DNA of 36,972 nt. Source: an uncultured Pelagibacteraceae bacterium. GTDB taxonomy: Bacteria; Pseudomonadota; Alphaproteobacteria; Pelagibacterales; Pelagibacteraceae. The stretch is taken from the NCBI GenBank assembly GCA_902534465.1, contig CACAPU010000010.1, positions 1-36,972 of the forward strand, given 5' to 3'. A program made the translations under genes and the position numbers. Positions 34,576 to 36,972 of this stretch are shown here, one piece after another (position 1 is the first letter of the stretch; the number at the start of each line of letters is the position of its first letter). The notes under the pieces are model-generated. The model had not been told where the DNA came from. It saw only the letters and a list, made by a program, of their open reading frames with translations, and searched no databases.

Positions 34576-35340
34576 TCAAGTTTTTTCCCAGATTTGATTG
34601 CTTCTATTATGTTTTTTAAAAGTATTTTGAAAATTATTTTCTTTTAAAATTGTTTCAATTTTATCAGCATCTTTATTTACCTCAATTAAAATACTTTTGA
34701 TAGTTTGATAATTTGTGAGTAAGCTTTCTAATATTTGAAATTCATTTCCATCAACGTCTATCTTAACATAATCAGGCGTGTTTATATCATATATTGCTTT
34801 TATATTTTTGAAATCTAAAGAATTTGTTTTGTAAGATAACTTTGGGCTATAAGCTAATTCAGTATTAGTAAAATTTGAATTAGCTGCTCCTTCTTCAATA
34901 TCAGATAAATTAAATTTATTTATTAAACTATTATTATATATGGGATTAGTTATGACAGATATATTATTTTCTAATTTATTTTTATGAATATTTTTAATCA
35001 ATGATGGCAAATTTAATATAGATGGTTCAAAAGAAACTACCTCAATTTCTTTATCTAAAAACTGTGAGTATAAAGAATACAATCCTATATTAGCACCAAT
35101 GTCCCAAAATACAGATTTATTTTTAAATTTGTCAATCCAGCTTAATGTTTCTGGTTCCTTTGAAAAAAAAGTTTTAATTCTATAGTTAGTAGTATAATTC
35201 ATATCTAAGATGAAGATCTCTCTGTTATTTACATTAACTTTTTCGAAGTTATCAATTTTTTTTAAAAAACTAAATAATTTCCTAAAAAATATATTTCTAT
35301 TCAAAGATAATAAAATTTGTTTTATTATTTTAGGTGCCAT
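34576..35340 (-). CDS. FkbM family methyltransferase (second)
   Basis: 254 residues. The SAM site is VFWDIGANIGLYSLYSQF (about 79-96), an excellent match to the FkbM motif. EVVSFEPSILNLPSLIKNI follows, then DYVKIDVDGNEFQIL (about 189-203) and ILIEVNKDADKI. It is clearly different from the other FkbM protein here. The start overlaps the stop of the AroE-like gene by 11 nt, so it is co-transcribed with the AroE-like and DAHP-synthase-like genes. That pairing suggests its substrate may be the product of those two enzymes or the glycan carrying it; this is inference. Confidence 0.88.
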   Translation of the reverse strand: MAPKIIKQILLSLNRNIFFRKLFSFLKKIDNFEKVNVNNREIFILDMNYTTNYRIKTFFSKEPETLSWIDKFKNKSVFWDIGANIGLYSLYSQFLDKEIEVVSFEPSILNLPSLIKNIHKNKLENNISVITNPIYNNSLINKFNLSDIEEGAANSNFTNTELAYSPKLSYKTNSLDFKNIKAIYDINTPDYVKIDVDGNEFQILESLLTNYQTIKSILIEVNKDADKIETILKENNFQNTFKKHNRSNQIWEKT

Positions 35341-36109
35341 TTTTCTTTAGATAAGAATTTATTTTATCTAGCGCAATTTTAGCCTGAAAAGTGTTCATTT
35401 CTATTCCATTACTATAATTAATATTTAATTTTTTACACATTTTTGAAAGTAATGTTTTTTTAGGTTTATAAATTATATCTATAATTTTAATTTTTTTACT
35501 TTTTACAATTTGTAGTGTTTTTATACTCAATGGTGATTTTTTAATATATTGTTTTTTTAAGTCACTACCAAGTGGGGTACAATTTATTATTAGATTTATT
35601 TTATTAAAGTCTATTTCATTTACATTTCTAAAACTAACAACTTTTTTATCATTTTTTATAGTTGTATTTCTTGACAGGGTATAAATTACATTTTTTTTAT
35701 GTCTCAAAACTTTTGCTAAAGCTAATCCAACTCCACCTAAACCTATGATAAGAACACTCTTGAATTTAAATTTATTTATAATTTTCAATAACGCTAAAAT
35801 ATCTGTGTTATAACCATAAATTTTATTATTTTTTTTTATAATTAGATTGAATGACTCTGATCTTTTTGAACATACATCATCAGTGAACGCATATTTAAAG
35901 GCATCAATCTTAAGCGGTGTAGTTATTGCTGAGGCTAGAAATTTTTTATTTTTTTTAATATTAAAAAAAAATTTTTTTAAATATTTTTTTTTTACTTCAT
36001 AAGGTTCCATTGAGGATGGAATCTTTTTTTTTTTAAAAAAATTTTTCCAAAGCTTTACTGATCTTGGATTATTTAACGGATATCCAATAATATAACAATT
36101 ATAAGTCAC
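35330..36109 (-). CDS. Shikimate dehydrogenase-like protein (AroE family), altered substrate site
   Basis: 259 residues, NAD(P)-dependent AroE fold. The catalytic pair is kept: Lys67 in TTPLK and Asp103 in GYNTD. Also kept are Asn88, the nucleotide loop GLGGVG at 123-128, NCTPLGSD at 177-183 and Gln242. However, the N-terminal shikimate-binding signature HSxS reads NPRS (residues 14-17), so one serine is Pro and the His is Asn. The NVTxP motif reads AITTP. The G after NTD is also lost. These changes point to a substrate other than shikimate, perhaps quinate, aminoshikimate or an unknown polyol. It starts at GTG, overlapping the upstream TGA (GTGA). Confidence 0.82.
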   Translation of the reverse strand: MTYNCYIIGYPLNNPRSVKLWKNFFKKKKIPSSMEPYEVKKKYLKKFFFNIKKNKKFLASAITTPLKIDAFKYAFTDDVCSKRSESFNLIIKKNNKIYGYNTDILALLKIINKFKFKSVLIIGLGGVGLALAKVLRHKKNVIYTLSRNTTIKNDKKVVSFRNVNEIDFNKINLIINCTPLGSDLKKQYIKKSPLSIKTLQIVKSKKIKIIDIIYKPKKTLLSKMCKKLNINYSNGIEMNTFQAKIALDKINSYLKKNGT

Positions 36110-36972
36110 ACAATTTTTTTATTAAATAATTTACTTATTTTTTTTAATTTAATGTGTAATTTTTTAAACTCTTTATAATTAAGAGGTTGTAGTGGGTCAA
36201 CAGCTGACTCTTTTGGTCTAGGGTGCATTTCAATTATCAAGCCATCACAGCCAGCCGCAACGGAGGCACATGCAAGTGGGGATACCCAAGGTGCCCAAAA
36301 AGAGGCATGAGATGGATCAGAAATTACAGGAAATTTTACTAATTCTTTTAAAGCTACTATAGCTTGAACATCTAGCATGAACCTTGAGGTGTCCTTATGA
36401 GTATGTGGAACTGAAACTCCTCTCTCACATAAAATAAGTTTATTATTTCCCTCAACCAAAATATGCTCTGATGCTCCAAGCATATCTCTTAAACTTGCAC
36501 CAAAATGTCTTTTTAAAATAATGGGTTTTTTAGTCAATGCAACTTCTCTCAAAAGTTCAAGGTTTTGCATATTTCTAGATCCAATTTGGAGAATGTCTGC
36601 AGTGCTATTAATTCTGTCCAAATGTCTTATCTCAGTAACTTCAGTCACAACTTTCATGTTAAGATGTCTTTTAACCTCATCCATCCAGTCCATTCCTTCA
36701 CTCAATGATTCTTTATACGTTTTAGATCTGTATGGAAATGTTAAAGGTTTATAAGCATGTCCTCTTAAAATATTCACTCCAATCTTTTTTAAGAATTTAG
36801 CAACATTGAAAATTAGCTCCCTATTTTCTACACCATTAGGTCCAGCAATGATTGGTAAATTTTTTTTTGAAAAAGTAATTTTATTAGATAATTTTACAAT
36901 AACCTCTTTTTTAGCAGTTGATTTAAATATCTTATTTTTAATATCATCTAAGGTTATATCCTTAGTTGGTTG
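36106..36972 (-). CDS. DAHP synthase-like protein (type I-beta), 5' end beyond window
   Basis: The minus-strand frame stays open to the right edge, giving 288 visible residues. An internal GTG at 36777 is not the true start. It aligns by eye with Bacillus-type DAHP synthase, which joins PEP and erythrose-4-phosphate: LQIGSRNMQNLELL, PIILKRHFGA, ILCERGVSV, ISDPSH, GLIIEMHPRP and AVDPLQPL, the last three holding His, Glu and Asp metal ligands. Two hallmark sites differ. AGPC-VES reads AGPNGVEN, replacing the metal-binding Cys by Asn. KPRTSPY reads KPLTFPY, altering the aldehyde-phosphate site. Asn at this place is what metal-independent KDO8P synthases have. It is coupled to the AroE-like gene by a GTGA overlap. 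Confidence 0.85.
   Translation of the reverse strand, partial: QPTKDITLDDIKNKIFKSTAKKEVIVKLSNKITFSKKNLPIIAGPNGVENRELIFNVAKFLKKIGVNILRGHAYKPLTFPYRSKTYKESLSEGMDWMDEVKRHLNMKVVTEVTEIRHLDRINSTADILQIGSRNMQNLELLREVALTKKPIILKRHFGASLRDMLGASEHILVEGNNKLILCERGVSVPHTHKDTSRFMLDVQAIVALKELVKFPVISDPSHASFWAPWVSPLACASVAAGCDGLIIEMHPRPKESAVDPLQPLNYKEFKKLHIKLKKISKLFNKKIV

Noticed and set aside
36106..36777. Complete 223-residue DAHP synthase starting at GTG 36777
   Set aside because: The same frame continues upstream with the AGPN segment of the family, so the gene is longer and is cut by the window edge.
24860..36972. Mobile element as the cause of the island
   Set aside because: No transposase, integrase, tRNA-end duplication or terminal repeat was found; the 5S gene is intact.

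Overview
The window looks like a chromosomal segment of a SAR11 (Pelagibacterales) alphaproteobacterium. The evidence is very low G+C, very tight packing (most genes 0-10 bp apart or overlapping), short proteins rich in Lys, Asn and Ile, cysteine-free L31 and L36, an alphaproteobacterial initiator tRNA, and the gene order yebC - ruvC-like - tolQRAB - pal - cpoB - tilS - ftsH - folP. No integrase, transposase, IS, CRISPR array or prophage gene was seen.

Layout. (1) Positions 1-11923, minus strand: a core block read right to left. It holds a coiled-coil gene, zapA, the 5-formyl-THF ligase gene, ymdB, yebC, a RuvC-like nuclease, the Tol-Pal system, cpoB, tilS, ftsH and the start of folP. (2) Positions 11977-20215, plus strand: central carbon genes tkt-gap-pgk-fba, then thiE, efp and suhB, then a translation cluster rpmE - DUF1013 regulator - rpsU - initiator tRNA. 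(3) Positions 20219-24859, minus strand: tal, the three-part proton-translocating transhydrogenase (pntB, pntAb, pntAa), rpmJ (41 codons), a sugar-nucleotide epimerase, and a lone 5S rRNA gene with its own promoter. (4) Positions 24860-36972: a surface-glycan island with frequent strand switches, more homopolymer tracts and mostly unfamiliar proteins. It has two unknown proteins, a GT-B-like enzyme, a sulfotransferase, an AsnB-type amidotransferase, a GT2 glycosyltransferase, two FkbM methyltransferases, a Wzy-like membrane protein, a Wzz-like two-TM protein, an AroE-like dehydrogenase and a DAHP-synthase-like enzyme that runs off the right edge.

The island starts at the detached 5S gene. This matches what I recall of hypervariable region 2 of SAR11 genomes, which lies between the 5S and the 16S-23S rRNA genes. 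Its genes together suggest export and polymerisation of a sulfated, amidated, methylated surface polysaccharide.

The most unusual signals are: the paired DAHP-synthase-like and AroE-like enzymes at the right end, both with changes at substrate or metal positions (possibly a separate branch making a non-standard deoxy-keto-sugar or carbocyclic building block); rpsU, which appears to start at AUU behind a perfect GGAGG; an epimerase whose start codon is 6 bp from the end of the 5S rRNA; and a divergent RuvC with no ruvAB at the locus where they normally sit.
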